From assembly GCF_011386835.1 (NCBI RefSeq), contig NC_088791.1, positions 123,852,943-123,916,942 on the forward strand: a stretch of 64,000 bases of DNA. The letters run 5' to 3'. Below the pieces are notes generated by a model, which worked only from the letters and a program-made list of their open reading frames with translations, ran no database searches and was not told the DNA's origin. The DNA is from Chrysemys picta bellii. Taxonomy: Eukaryota > Chordata > Testudines > Emydidae. Shown here piece by piece: positions 11,434 to 22,378 of this stretch. Numbering within the stretch: the first letter of the stretch is position 1; the number at the start of each line of letters is the position of its first letter. Position numbers and translations under genes: made by a program.

Positions 11434-11706
11434 CTACATAGTACATAATGCAGTGGCCAGGAAAAAAGGACAGGTAAACCACATGTAAAGAGTAGTTTAC
11501 TTTCAGGAAAATGTATATATAGTGTTGGACCAAACAAGTGTTCCCATTTTATTTGATTAGTGTATAAAAGTAACATTCCTAGGAAGCTGTTTAAAAATAA
11601 TTTTCTTAATATATTTGCCATTGATGACCCACTTTTTTTTAATGTTTCATCATCAAGCACAATTTCTAGCATACTTCAACTTAATATAGAACATTTCATG
11701 GCTAAC

Positions 11707-11840
11707 CTGATTTAAGGTAGTCCGAGACTTACTAATTTTGTCAATACAAAGAAACTTTTCCCAAGTCTTTGGTTCAAAAGTATTTTGAAATGATTCTATG
11801 TTTTTGAATCCTTTCAAAGGCACAGAAACTGTGCTACAGT
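11707..11840 (-). CDS. Candidate host exon, 134 nt, unidentified protein
   Basis: On the minus strand the segment is stop-free and reads CSTVSVPLKGFKNIESFQNT then FEPKTWEKFLCIDKISKSRT. It ends in AATCAG before GTTAGCC, a plausible donor. The acceptor is either the AG of AAACAG (used here, giving entry phase 1) or ATTAG 11 nt upstream, preceded by TTATTCTTGTTCATTAG. Entry with one carried base matches the candidate exon at 15,214-15,253, and exit is phase 0. Composition is unlike the surrounding repeats, and I do not recognise the protein family. Phase fit involved a choice of acceptor. Confidence 0.4.
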
Positions 11841-12230
11841 CTGTTTGCCAACTAATGAACAAGAATAACTTAGCAAAGGCAAGCTACAGTATGGTAAGTG
11901 TGACACAGCAGCCTCTAGAAGCTATCTGAAGCCTGAACGTTAAGAAAAAGCAGTGCTACCCCTAAGAGTCCATTACCTGAAGTTTCATATTCCAGCATTC
12001 ACATAGTCAAGTCTATACCCTATATGTTAGCTGTAACTGCTTCCTTCTAGTTTCAGTTTCTAGAAAAAAAAAAGCTTAATATTTTAGAAAAAAGGAACAA
12101 AAGGGTAGAAAAAACGTAAAGCGTTACAGGTACAAAAAGTTACAAATGTAGGATAAAAGTTGAAGTCTTTACTAAGCTGCTATCACAGTAGACTGCCCAC
12201 ACTCCAGAGAGTGAGGCCCAAGAGAACACT

Positions 12231-12786
12231 GAGTAGGTCTACACTGTAATGTAAACCCAGGGTTAGTAGAATTTGAGTTTGCAGACGCTGGGTTTGTTAA
12301 CCTAGGACTTGACTGTCTACACTCATTTGTAACCCCAGGTTAGGAATTGTTGAACCCTAGGTCCCAACTTGGTGCTCCAAGCTCTACACTGCATTCTGCA
12401 GGACTGAGTCCAATCACCCATATCCCAGACTTCCTAGAGCCCTCCCAAAAGGGGCCACTCTAGCCCTTTGTTTGTGGTGCAGTTTGGGAAAACTTGACTG
12501 TCCACCAAACTTGACTATCCAGAGGACAAAAAGTCAGCCCCTGGGTTTGTAGGGTACTTTTGAGGACTTCCAGAGCAGAAGTCCAGTGTGGCCACATATA
12601 CACTGCAAAGCAATAATTCTTGAACCTGGGTCAGGTTTACCTCATGCTCAGACCTTCCATCCCTGGGGGATTCTTGGGACCCTGAGTCCAAGCCCTGAGT
12701 TAGCATGATTTGTGTGTAGACAGAAATAGCATTATGCTTGATCCAGAGTTTGACCTCTGAGCTTACACTGCAGTGTAGACTTACCC
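12231..12786. mobile_element. Long MITE, TCTACACT family
   Basis: The left TAGGTCTACACTGTAATG is mirrored by CACTGCAGTGTAGACTTACCC at the right. Internal tracts such as GACTGTCTACACTC (near 12,308) repeat the same motif. About 555 bp, with no coding content. Confidence 0.65.
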
Positions 12787-12995
12787 ACTGCCACCATCAA
12801 GCTAGCCCATGCTCCACACATCTCTAGATACAGGGTTTATGGAAAGACACCTTCTTGAGCCAGAGTAGTAAGAGCAGTTACTATGTGGTGGGTTCAACTC
12901 CTGCTGTGGACAACATTTGCTTTTGAATTAAGACATTCATTATGGTCCACAGAATACAGAAAGGAGTATCAACATCCTGGCAAATGCAACAGGAG

Positions 12996-13732
12996 TACGG
13001 TTGCCAACCCTCCCGGTTTCACCACGAGTCTCCTGGAATCTGGCCCTATCTCCCGGAGGCTACTGCAGCCAAACCGGGAGATTTTGGGTGCTAACAGTCC
13101 GGCAGCGCAGTGGGGCTAAGGCAGGCTTCCTGCCTGCCTTTGCCGCTCCCGGAAGCGGCCAGCACCATCCCTGCGGCCCCTGGGAGATGGGGGGAACAGG
13201 GGATCTCTGCGTGCTGCCCTTGCCCTGAGCGCCAACTCTGCAGCTCCCATTGGCTGGGCACTGTGGCCAATAGGAGCTGCAGGGCTAGTGCCTGAGGGCA
13301 GGGGCAGCGCGCAGAGCTCCCTGCTCCCCCTCCCCACCCTGGAGCTGCTACCAGAGGGATGTGCCGGTCACTTTTGGGAGCCACCCCTGGTAAGCGCTGT
13401 CCCCCTCACCCCCTCCCGCAATCCAACCCTCTGCTCCAGCCCAGAGCCCGCACCCAAACTCCCTCCCAGAGCCCACACCCTCTCCTGCACCCCAAGCCCC
13501 AGGCTCAGCCTGGAACCACCTCCCACACTTTGAACGCCTCAGCCCCACCCTGTAGCCCAGAGCCTGCACCCCGTCCCGCACCTCAACCCCCTGCCCCAGC
13601 CCAGTAGAAGTCAGTGAGGATTGGGAAGAGCGAGCGACTGGAGTGAGTGGGGACGGTGCGTCGCAGAAGGGGTATGAAAGGGGGTGGGGCAAGGGTGTTT
13701 GGGTTTGTGCAATTAGACAGTTGGAAACCCTA
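12996..13732. mobile_element. hAT-like MITE, TAGGGTTGCCAAC termini
   Basis: TACGGTTGCCAACCCTCC at the left mirrors CAGTTGGAAACCCTA at the right. Flanks AACAGGAG (12,988-12,995) and AAGAGGAA (13,733-13,740) match at 6 of 8 positions. The interior has opposed CCAAT boxes (13,240-13,285). A truncated relative is at 19,378-19,457. The ORFs of 97-159 residues are shadows. Confidence 0.75.
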
Positions 13733-13740
13733 AAGAGGAA

Positions 13741-15213
13741 TAACAGGATGAAGTCGGGGGGGATTAGGAGACAACCAGCTCTCCAACCCTGACAGCAACT
13801 CTCTTCTGCTGCTATAATAGGAACCATGAAAATATACAGCCAATTTGTTGGGTAATTAGGTCCAAAATATTAAATATAAACGAAACAGAAACTTACGTTT
13901 TTAAACTAAGGCATTTTACAAGACTCCCTGTAATGTAATTTTTAATTTTCAAAATGACCATTTTGATTTAAAACACTAATATTGCAACTAATGCAAAAGA
14001 GCAAGAAAGAAAAAGTAAACAAACATTTTTGACCAACATGAGTGAAATGTAAATAAATGAAACAGACACCCTAAATAAAGATTAGTAATTTGAAATTGTA
14101 GTCATTTCTCCGTTTCAGTAACCTGAAACACAGGCAACAAGAAAGTTTAAAGCTATTTCCAACTTGTCTTTATCCTTTAAGAGAGTTAGGAATATTTCAG
14201 TTTGTTATATAATTTTTATAGTCATTCAGCAAAATAATTTTGTGTAAAAGCAGAGAGAGTTTTAAATGGACAAAACTCTCGCTAAATAATGATGGTGATT
14301 AGAGCTGATTAGTTTCTCCTTTTCCTCTTATACTCTCACCACCCCCAAAAAACCTGAACACTCACCAGAACCCCAGTTATTTCATCATATATTAAATCTT
14401 TATAGAATATCTGCATTTTCTATTCTGGCAGTCAAATGAAAGAATGTGATGTGTTCACACAGTATCCAAAGAATTAAGCATTTATATGAACACAGTGTGT
14501 ACGTGAGCACAAGTGCATGTATAATTAGAAAAGAAAGACGGGACTATTGCCAGTTTAGATGACATACCCATATACTTTCATTTGAGCAATATTCCTTTGA
14601 CATCTGAAATTTGCTATGAAAATTAGATGTCTATCCCAGACAAGGATTATTATATTCAAATTACAAGACTGAAAAATTGAACAGAATGTTGCATTATTGT
14701 AGCTCTTTCAAAGGTGATCTGCAAAGAATTTTTTAATTTTTTTTATTAAAAAATCATGGAGGCCTTCTTTAAAAGTTTTGGAATTTAACGGCTTTAGAAA
14801 TAACAAGTATATCACAACTGTCCTTGTTTTTGCTGAAGGACTACTGGGAGGTCTCAGGAACAATTTGAGCTTTAGTACCTTAATTGAAGGAGCAGAGGTG
14901 TTGAATCTTTAGAGAAGGCTTCTTTTATTTAAACTGTTAGTTGCTGAAGCTAAACACGTGTTTAAAGAAAGTTCAGTCTGATGAAAAATCCCTTCCCATT
15001 TCAATTGTCCAACTTTCACTCCCTTGGCTCTTGTGATGTTACCCATTCTACTGCTTCTGCTATCAAAGTCTTCTAACCTGACTGACCTTAATTTCTAACA
15101 TGAAAAACCAAGCAGAGCTCTTGTGATTGAAACCTTTCAGGCCACATTTATGTCACAAAGCAGCAAAAAAGGGCACAAGACTATGTCTTCCCCACCCCAC
15201 CCAATCAGGTTAC
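13741..15213. other. AT-rich single-copy-looking DNA
   Basis: No gene or repeat recognised. A strong minus-strand splice acceptor (TTGTTGCCTGTGTTTCAG, near 14,120) and another near 14,000 are present without a convincing exon after them. Confidence 0.4.
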
Positions 15214-15253
15214 CTTTGAAAAGCATGCAATGGTCAGCAATTCTTTCAAACAA
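15214..15253 (-). CDS. Candidate host exon, 40 nt
   Basis: Read on the minus strand it gives LFERIADHCMLFK with one carried base, and it is followed by a good donor (TTTTCAAAG then GTAACC). The acceptor would be ACCAAG after a TTTCATTTCTTTC tract, which is not the preferred YAG. Entry phase 0 matches the exit of 16,484-16,591, and exit phase 1 matches entry of 11,707-11,840. The frame stays open a further 27 nt upstream, so the exon may be longer. Confidence 0.4.
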
Positions 15254-15259
15254 CTTGGT

Positions 15260-16480
15260 ATTGAAAGAAATGAAATCTATTTGGTGTTCCAAATATTAAC
15301 ATTAAACTTCTCTGTGGCAGTCATTTTAACAGTGCATACAGAAACTATTATTGAAAATTTTGCTAAGTATAAATAATTATACTATATCTTAAATCTATTC
15401 ATTTACGAAGTATAGAAACCTGGAAGTGTATCACTGTAATCTTTGTCCCATATCACCTGTTATAAATTAAAGCATGACATTGAGAAATTGCTGAACTATT
15501 GATTTAACTGGGGTAATTGAAAGGATAGTAAGCTACACAGATGCCCACATATGAAACCTTCTTACAGCAAAAATCTTAATTCAATACAAGTCTCTACTTA
15601 CACCAACATTTATGCAGGCTAAATATTAAAAACTGTTTGCTCAGTGCTTTACTCCATCTTGACATGTAGGAAACTCAGATTTGAAAGTAGTATTACGACT
15701 TGCATAACAGCCAGTGGTATTTGGAAGTATGACGAAGTTATGCTGTTACCCCCTGGAAGGTTGAGTTTTTGGTTTGTTTTTGTTGGGCAGGGAGCGGGGG
15801 TAAGTAGTAAAGATGGTAGAATAAGAAGAGGACATGAATTTTGTGTATTCTCTAACAGAAAGGCATGAAACAGCATTTACAGCAATCTTGGCAAAGTAAC
15901 TGCTTCCCTAGCTGCAAAAATGACATGAATACACCAAGATTCTATGACTATAGAAGGAAACTGGAAAATCATAATAAAGGTATTGCCCCAGAGATGAAAA
16001 CTCTTTCAAGATAAGCTGTCAAGCAAGGTATGCAGGAATCTGACAGAGCATATATCACAAAATATAAGCATCTATCTGTAAAGTACTTACAAAAAAAATA
16101 GAAACAATGCTAAGCAAAAGCATAAATCCACAATCTCTACCACAAGTAATATGATCGCCATACTGATAAAATGAAAGAATGTTTCCATGGATTTTAGCTA
16201 ATACCTTTGGTTAATAAGGTAGGGTATCATTTTACCAAACTCATTCAGTATTTTTTTTTCAAGCTGCTAGCTAAATATCAGTTCAGCCAAAATAGTTTCA
16301 AACTATTTGTACTAAGCAGCCGAAACCTAGGAGGGCTCTGAAAAAAATGAAAGCTGTTTAACAATTCATTAAACATGCAGTTTGCATAAGGTCTACCTTA
16401 ATAAAATGTACACCTTAAGTAACTCACATTTTTCTTCCAGATGCCAAGTTCAGTTGCATAACTTCACAGACCAGCTTCAG
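15260..16480. other. AT-rich intergenic or intronic DNA
   Basis: No repeat termini, RNA gene or recognisable coding seen. If the minus-strand gene model holds, this is intron. Confidence 0.35.
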
Positions 16481-16483
16481 TAC

Positions 16484-16591
16484 CTGTCTTTTCCTTACAC
16501 AGCTCTGTATGACCTCCAGTTCCACAAGCAGAATTCTCTCAGAGCTCATTTCATCATTTCCTGTTGGCTGCTGAAATCCTTGTAGCTCAAA
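16484..16591 (-). CDS. Candidate host exon, 108 nt, phase 0-0
   Basis: The minus strand gives exactly 36 codons without a stop, containing GFQQPTGNDEMSSERILLVE and LEVIQSCVRKRQ. The donor is strong (AAAAGACAG then GTACTG). The acceptor GACCTTAG has a weak pyrimidine tract; an in-frame alternative is the CAG 18 nt further in. The acidic and basic heptad-like spacing could form a helix. It joins in frame with the 17-nt microexon at 18,594-18,610 and with 15,214-15,253. I do not recognise the protein. Confidence 0.42.
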
Positions 16592-17102
16592 CTAAGGTCA
16601 TTCCTTCACATTGCAGTGCTCTCACAGATCTCAGGTTTTTCACAACCATTCCTGATATTTACGTACCGCAGTAATACATCGGGACTGCCTTTCCTACACA
16701 CTATAATAAATCTGAATGCTCAAAACAAAAATCTTTCATTCAAAGTATGAATTCACTGAAGACATTTTTAAAATATATGATTAGCCTAGGGAAGAGTTAA
16801 AGGAGAAAGTTTAATTTTTTTGTTTAACTATACCAGTGAAATTGAAATTGTTGTGGTATCAGTTTCACAAATACACATGCACACCCCTAGTTAAGAGTTA
16901 GCTATGACGTTTCTATTTTTTACAGACTTTAAAAGTTGGATTACTGTGCTTCAGGAAGAGTATTGGGGGGGGGGGGTGTTAATAACCACTAATATAATAC
17001 TGACACAGAATAGAAGCAAGTCCAAGCCTGTAGGATAAGGCTAACAAATTTCAAGAAAACTAAATTGTTTCAATTTAAAGTGCAACTAGAGTTTTTGCTT
17101 TT

Positions 17103-17280
17103 TTAGCTCCATGGTTTGAGCATTGGCCTGCTAAACCCAGGGTTGTGAGGTCAATCCTTGAGGGGGCCATTTAGGGATCTGCGCGGGGGGAGAGTCAGGG
17201 ACAATACTTGGTCCTGCTAGTGGAAGGCAGGGGACTGGACTCTATGACCTTTCAAGGTCCCTTCCAGTTCTATGAGATAG
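17103..17280 (+). mobile_element. CryI-type tRNA-derived SINE
   Basis: A box-A-like TAGCTCCATGGTTTGAGCATTGG and a box-B-like GGGTTGTGAGGTCAATCC lie about 35 nt apart, as in tRNA-derived SINEs. The body GAGGGGGCCATTTAGGGATC and the CR1-like 3' tail (GACTCTATGACCTTTCAAGG ... TTCTATGAGA) match the turtle CryI family as I know it. A free CR1-type tail of the same kind is at 51,420-51,508. Confidence 0.85.
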
Positions 17281-17635
17281 GTATATCTCCATATATATTT
17301 TCATTGATTTTTCGTTTAGATCAATTTTACCCCATAAACCATCCCTAGCAGAGATTTCTTTCCTGTCACTATTAGTGAGGACTAACTGGTATGACATGCT
17401 ACCTACAACAGAAGGCTCCGCTTGAAATAACCTAGAAAAACCTAAAGATGAGGAAAGATGAGTAGGTGGGGAAATAAGAAGAAATCTGACCCTCACACAA
17501 CAGAGCAAACTGGAGGAAGTAAGGAGAGAAAGGTGGACACAGACCTTCCTATGTAGTGTCTTACTGGGATTTTTTTCCTGAAGGTTAGGACAGGAAATAA
17601 AGGTTGGGTCCTTTTCCTGTATTTTCAAAGTCCCA

Positions 17636-17894
17636 GGTTACACTAGAAAAGGCTTCTAGTATAGTTATACTTGCAAAACCTTTTCCTAGTGTAGGCACAG
17701 CTTATACCAGCCAAAACAGTTTGGTTATTATACTGGTTTGCTGAGTGAAATAAGCTATATTGGCAAAAGCACTTTTTTGCTGGTATAACCGCATCCATAT
17801 TAGGACTTTTGCTAATATAGAAATGTCATTAAAAGGTCACATTCCTAACCAACCTTACTATACTGGCAAAAGATTTAAGTGTAGACCAGCCTAA
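17636..17894. mobile_element. MITE, TCTACACT family, diverged
   Basis: GGTTACACTAGAAAAGG at the left and TTAAGTGTAGACCAGCCTAA at the right form a decayed inverted repeat. The interior repeats ACTATACTGGCAAAAG-like blocks in both orientations. Confidence 0.6.
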
Positions 17895-18593
17895 ACACAT
17901 GTAAACAGGTGTTGAGACTGTGCCCAAGAAAAGAAATTGCAGCTGTCATGGATAGATACCCTTCTAGGAGACAGAAGGTCTAACAGTCAAAGATAATGAC
18001 TGCATGAACCATCAAGGTACACTCATCTCTTCAGACACCACACCCTATCTCCCAAAAGACATTAAAGTGCAGTCTCGTAGTTATGCTTGTGCTGTCAAGG
18101 TAATAATGATTATTTATCATTTAGTACTATTTAGTTGCTTTTTGCAACTGGAAAGTATTCATTTCCAACTGCAATGGTTCAAAAAGATCAGACCTTAAAA
18201 CAATCACTTCTACCTCTATCCAGCAGAACTTTTTTTTTTTTGGCATTGGTGGAGAACTTACTGACTCAGGACCTCAGAGGAATGTAGTTTTCTGTACTAT
18301 CCATATGAAAGACACACCTGGCCTTTCTAATTCTTGTTTCATTTAACAAAACAATGATCTGTTCTTTTTAAATGAATCAACAATGGAGCTTTTTATCCAA
18401 ACTGTTTCCAAATCAAGATTTGAAAAACTGAAGCAGGAACTATAGCATTACAAGAAAACAGAAAATTATTCAGATCTGAGACTAAAAATATTAACGACAC
18501 TCTATTGCTTAAAATATAATTTTCTTATCTATTTGTAATTAACTTTTTTAACCTTTAAGCTAAACACACCAAATTCTTCTTTAGACAGTTTAC

Positions 18594-18610
18594 CTTTCGA
18601 ATCTTATTCA
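18594..18610 (-). CDS. Candidate 17-nt microexon
   Basis: On the minus strand a very good acceptor (TCTTTTGTCTTTATCTGCAG) is followed by TGAATAAGATTCGAAAG and a good donor (GTAAAC). With one carried G it reads VNKIRK, entering in phase 1 and leaving in phase 0. This is what the candidate exons at 34,255-34,340 (exit 1) and 16,484-16,591 (entry 0) need. Such short exons are rare, so this could still be two unrelated splice-like motifs. Confidence 0.35.
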
Positions 18611-18749
18611 CTGCAGATAAAGACAAAAGACAAGACAGAGCTTGAAAAGAGACTGTTGAGTTTTGGATCATGTTTGAACTCTGTTTCAACATTGTTCCAA
18701 CTTAAACCATAGTTCAGATAGGCTCTTGCATTCACTTTTAATTCTAGCC

Positions 18750-18973
18750 CAGCAGTTCTCAAAACTGTGGGTCAGGACCCCAAAGTGGGTTGCAACTATT
18801 TTAATGGAGTTGCCAGGGCCAGCATTAGACTTGCTGGGGCCAGGTGGGCTGAAGCCAAAGCCCAAGGGCTTCAGCCTGGGGTGGCAAAGTTTGGGCTCCA
18901 CCCCGCCCTGGGTCACGTAGTAATTTTTGTTGTCAGAAGGGGGTCATCGTGCAAGGAAGTTTGAGAACTGCTG
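18750..18973. mobile_element. hAT MITE with perfect 8-bp duplication
   Basis: CAGCAGTTCTCAAAACTG is mirrored by AGTTTGAGAACTGCTG. TTCTAGCC flanks both ends (18,742-18,749 and 18,974-18,981). The interior has an inverted GGGCTGAAGCC / GGGCTTCAGCC hairpin. ORFs on both strands are palindrome shadows. Confidence 0.9.
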
Positions 18974-19377
18974 TTCTAGCCAATTTCACTTTCAGATTCT
19001 CATACATCACCCATACTACTGCAACATGAGGTTGCCAACACTGTAAGGGGATATTGATTGCTATATGCATTTAGAGGGAATTATAAGCATTTATATTTGT
19101 GCTGATTTAAACTGAAGACTTCACTGACATTTTTAAGTTTTCATATACTTAGGTTTTTTTAAATAAAAAAAATTACTGCATACTAAATCGTAGGTCTAAA
19201 GTACCTGAAAATATCCCTTTAAACATTAATGTCATTAACAAATTCAAAATCTTACAAGTAGTTTAACTAGCAAGTTGAAGGTTTGTTCAGACTTTCTTAA
19301 GCCAGTCGCCTTAGAGCTAAAGTAGTAAACTAAAATTTTTACCGTGTACAAAAAGGTGTTGCCTTTAGAAAACATGG

Positions 19378-19457
19378 AGTGAGCAGGGGACGGGGCCTCA
19401 GAGAAGGGATGGAGTAGGGGTGTTTGGTTTTGTGTTATTAGAAAGTTGGCAACCCTA
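19378..19457. mobile_element. Right end of a TAGGGTTGCCAAC MITE
   Basis: GGGTGTTTGGTTTTGTGTTATTAGAAAGTTGGCAACCCTA matches the right terminus of the 12,996-13,732 element; the rest is missing. Confidence 0.65.
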
Positions 19458-20780
19458 ACTACAGCTTTAATTAAATTAATGTACTAATATGCATTGTTGT
19501 AATCTCTACAGTCACCCACCCTTAGAGGAAAAAATAAAATTTACAATTTAAGAAATCTGATGCAGAATTACCAATCCAGGATACAGCAATCTATTTTTTT
19601 TTTTTTTGAGAGTTCACTTTATTTTGTCAAAAGCCTCTTGTTTTTTTGCTTTACTGACTCTGTTGTTAAACAGCAACAAGCTGTGCACTATTAACATCAA
19701 TCATTTATTTGTGTTCCGATGCAACAGGCAACCCAAAGCAGCAATTACAGTTTGTTTTACATTCAATTTAAAGTATACTTAGTGAACCACTGGGAAAACA
19801 GTAAATAAAGTAAATACTGGAATGATTTCTGCACCTTCAGGAACAAAGCCATTTTAGAATTAAAGATATCAAACTTGAACCTCAAAAGAGGTAATTCAAA
19901 TCCAACTTCTAGAACTAATCAACTAAATCAGATCTACATATTGTTTCCTCCAGCCTTTAACAGAGCCAAGAGAAGAAAAGCAATTCTCCCTGGGACTACA
20001 GGTTTATATTATACAGTTAGTCCAATATTATAATAGGAATTGTCAGGCAACCTTAACAGGCAATGCTACCAGCCCCTCCTACAATTATTCAGGTTTTTCT
20101 CCTACATTTGTACATAATGTTTGTTAAATTTGAGCTTACATATACATTTAGCTACACTACACACTATGCTCTGATGGTGAAACACTCAACTAGCTTTCAT
20201 GTAGAATCAGCCTTAAGTCTACACCATTTCCTTGCCCTCATTTTTACATGCATGATCCTCAATTGCTAGGGTAGGAGAGGGAAAAGGCCTTGAAGCTATC
20301 CAAGGAAATCAACTTACAATATGAAACTACTGAGGAAAAGCTCTATGTAGCACGGAAGAGTGAATATCTTGGCTACAATACTTTACTTATGGTTATGGTA
20401 TTCTGTGGTTACTGGAGTGGGTCACCTGACTGGGCATTAGAGGGGGCTAGCATTGCAAAACCATCATTATACAACTACTGTATGCTGCAGTGCACCAGTC
20501 AAGCAATTGTTCTCTACTTTCTGTGGGATCAAACAAAAAAAACCAATCTACTTAAAAAAAAAAAAAAAGTTCTAAGGGCAAAGCATCTGAGAGTTTAAAG
20601 CTGCAATTTTTACAGGAAAAATGCATTTGAGTGTCACCAAGAATAATGTTTCTATTTGCCCAAGTCAAGAACCTTTGGGGGAAAAAGTCATATTAAAGCA
20701 TGCAGGAAATTGTTAATCAAGTTAATAAAGTGCACAGCTAATGAAGAATTGAATGCACTTCTGGTTAATATAGCTATGTG
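19458..20780. other. AT-rich DNA, no gene seen
   Basis: Homopolymer T runs near 19,594 and A runs near 20,554. No recognisable coding or repeat termini. Confidence 0.4.
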
Positions 20781-20799
20781 GATTTAGACTTTGCCCACC

Positions 20800-21870
20800 G
20801 CCCCACCAAACAGATGACGGGCTGCAGCAGCAGCTCCTCAGGCTGCAGCAGGTGCTTCAATGGTGGCGGAGGAAGCAAGATGAGGACAAGAAGAGGACAC
20901 CTAGCAACAGCTACTACAGGAGCAGTTTCTGGGCTCAGGAAACCAGTATGGATTGATAGAAAAGAATAGATATGCAGATCTGGGATGACCAGCAGAGGCA
21001 AGAATTTCAGGATGGCAAAGAAAACCAATTTTGGAGATACATGCTGAACTAACCCCAGAGCTACAATGACAGCTTAGCAAAATGCAGTGCCCCATACCCA
21101 TAGAGAAGCTGGCTGTAACTGCGATCAGGAACTTTTACCAGTTCTTTAGCCAAACAAGTCGCCATGGGGAGACTGACTGTTGGGGCCACTATCAAGCATG
21201 TGTGTAATGCCATGGATAAGGTACTGTTGCTCTGAGTTATAAAGTTTGGTAACACTCAGGAGACTGATGGCTTTGCATGCATGAAATTCCCAAACTGACT
21301 GGGACAACTGAGGTGACTCATATGCCTACTATTTGCCCCTCCACCCTCGTATCAGGGCTCAGAATTCATAAACAAAATGGGGTATTTCTTCATGATGCTC
21401 CATGGACTTGTCAACCACCACTGCAGGCTTACAAACAAAGGCTGGGTGGTCTGGAAGGGTCCACGATGCTAGGAGCTTTCAGAACTCAGCTCTATTTAAA
21501 TTAGTGGGGAAAGGACTGTTTGCCCAATTGAACATTGCTCTGGTTAACCTGGGAGGATCCAGGATTATCCTCTGCTTCCCTAGTTAATAAAACCATTCAC
21601 AGGCCACTTGATTAGAAGGAAGAAACTGTTTTAACTACCGCCTCAGTAGCTGCAAAATGATAATGGAGTGTGCATCTGTATGTTTGAAAGGGAGATGGCG
21701 CTTGATGTGGAATAGGTTGGAAGCAGCATAAAAAACCCCAAAGATCGTAGCAGCATGTTGTATTGTTCACAGTATTTGCAAGAGTAAGGAGAAAGTCTTA
21801 GCGATAGGTGGAGGCTGAGGTGAAGAGATTTGCTCAGAGGTTTGAGTGGCAGCCAGCATGATGTCCAATA
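20800..21870 (+). pseudogene. Harbinger (HARBI1-like) transposase remnant
   Basis: Scattered frames give AELTPELQ (about 21,030), IEKLAVTAIRNF, GRLTVGATIKHVCNAMDKVL (about 21,165-21,225), then KLTGTTEVTHMPTICPS (21,290-21,340), where the family has a catalytic Asp in an AIDGTH-type motif; here it is Glu. GSEFINKMGYFFM, VHDARSFQNSALFKL (about 21,460-21,510) and FNYRLSSCKMIMECA-LKGRWRL (about 21,630-21,700) follow in family order. Several frameshifts and stops, including a pair around 21,583, break it. In PIF/Harbinger elements this DDE protein works with a Myb-like DNA-binding partner; a remnant of such a partner lies at 27,640-28,040 on the other strand. The copy is clearly dead. Confidence 0.75.
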
Positions 21871-22378
21871 CAAAACGCAAACAGCCAGGGCAATATTAAC
21901 TAGGATGCCTGTTGCTCTTATTTTTAGTCTCAGGCCTAATACTGTATTGTGCAGCTGTACATCCAGCTTTTAACCCATGGAGGGGTAGCAGAGTTTTTTT
22001 CTTTAGTTCAGTGTTATGGGGAGTGGAAGTACAACATTGTGGCAGTCACTATGTACCTCGTGTCTTTGCCTATGTTTGTAAAATCTTGTGAATTAGCACA
22101 AACTTTTCTCTGTGATATGAACTGTGGACTCCATATGAATAAAACGTTGACGTCTTTTATTAGTAGAGAATCTATCATGTAACAAACAAATGAACCTTCA
22201 ACTGTCATTTTTCAGTTTTGTTTCAATTATTAAACATATTAAAAACAATTATCTAATTACAAAGAACCTTTTCATTAAACAAGCCATGAAACAAAAACTG
22301 CGAAGTGCAACAGAACAGTGCAGGCCACAACTCAAGGGATGTGTGGGGGCAGAGAGACCTTAAAGTCAGAGGTGAGTA

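Noticed and set aside
13990..14145. Two strong minus-strand splice acceptors
   Set aside because: The sequences after them hit stops within about 7-15 codons and have no donor, so no exon is claimed.
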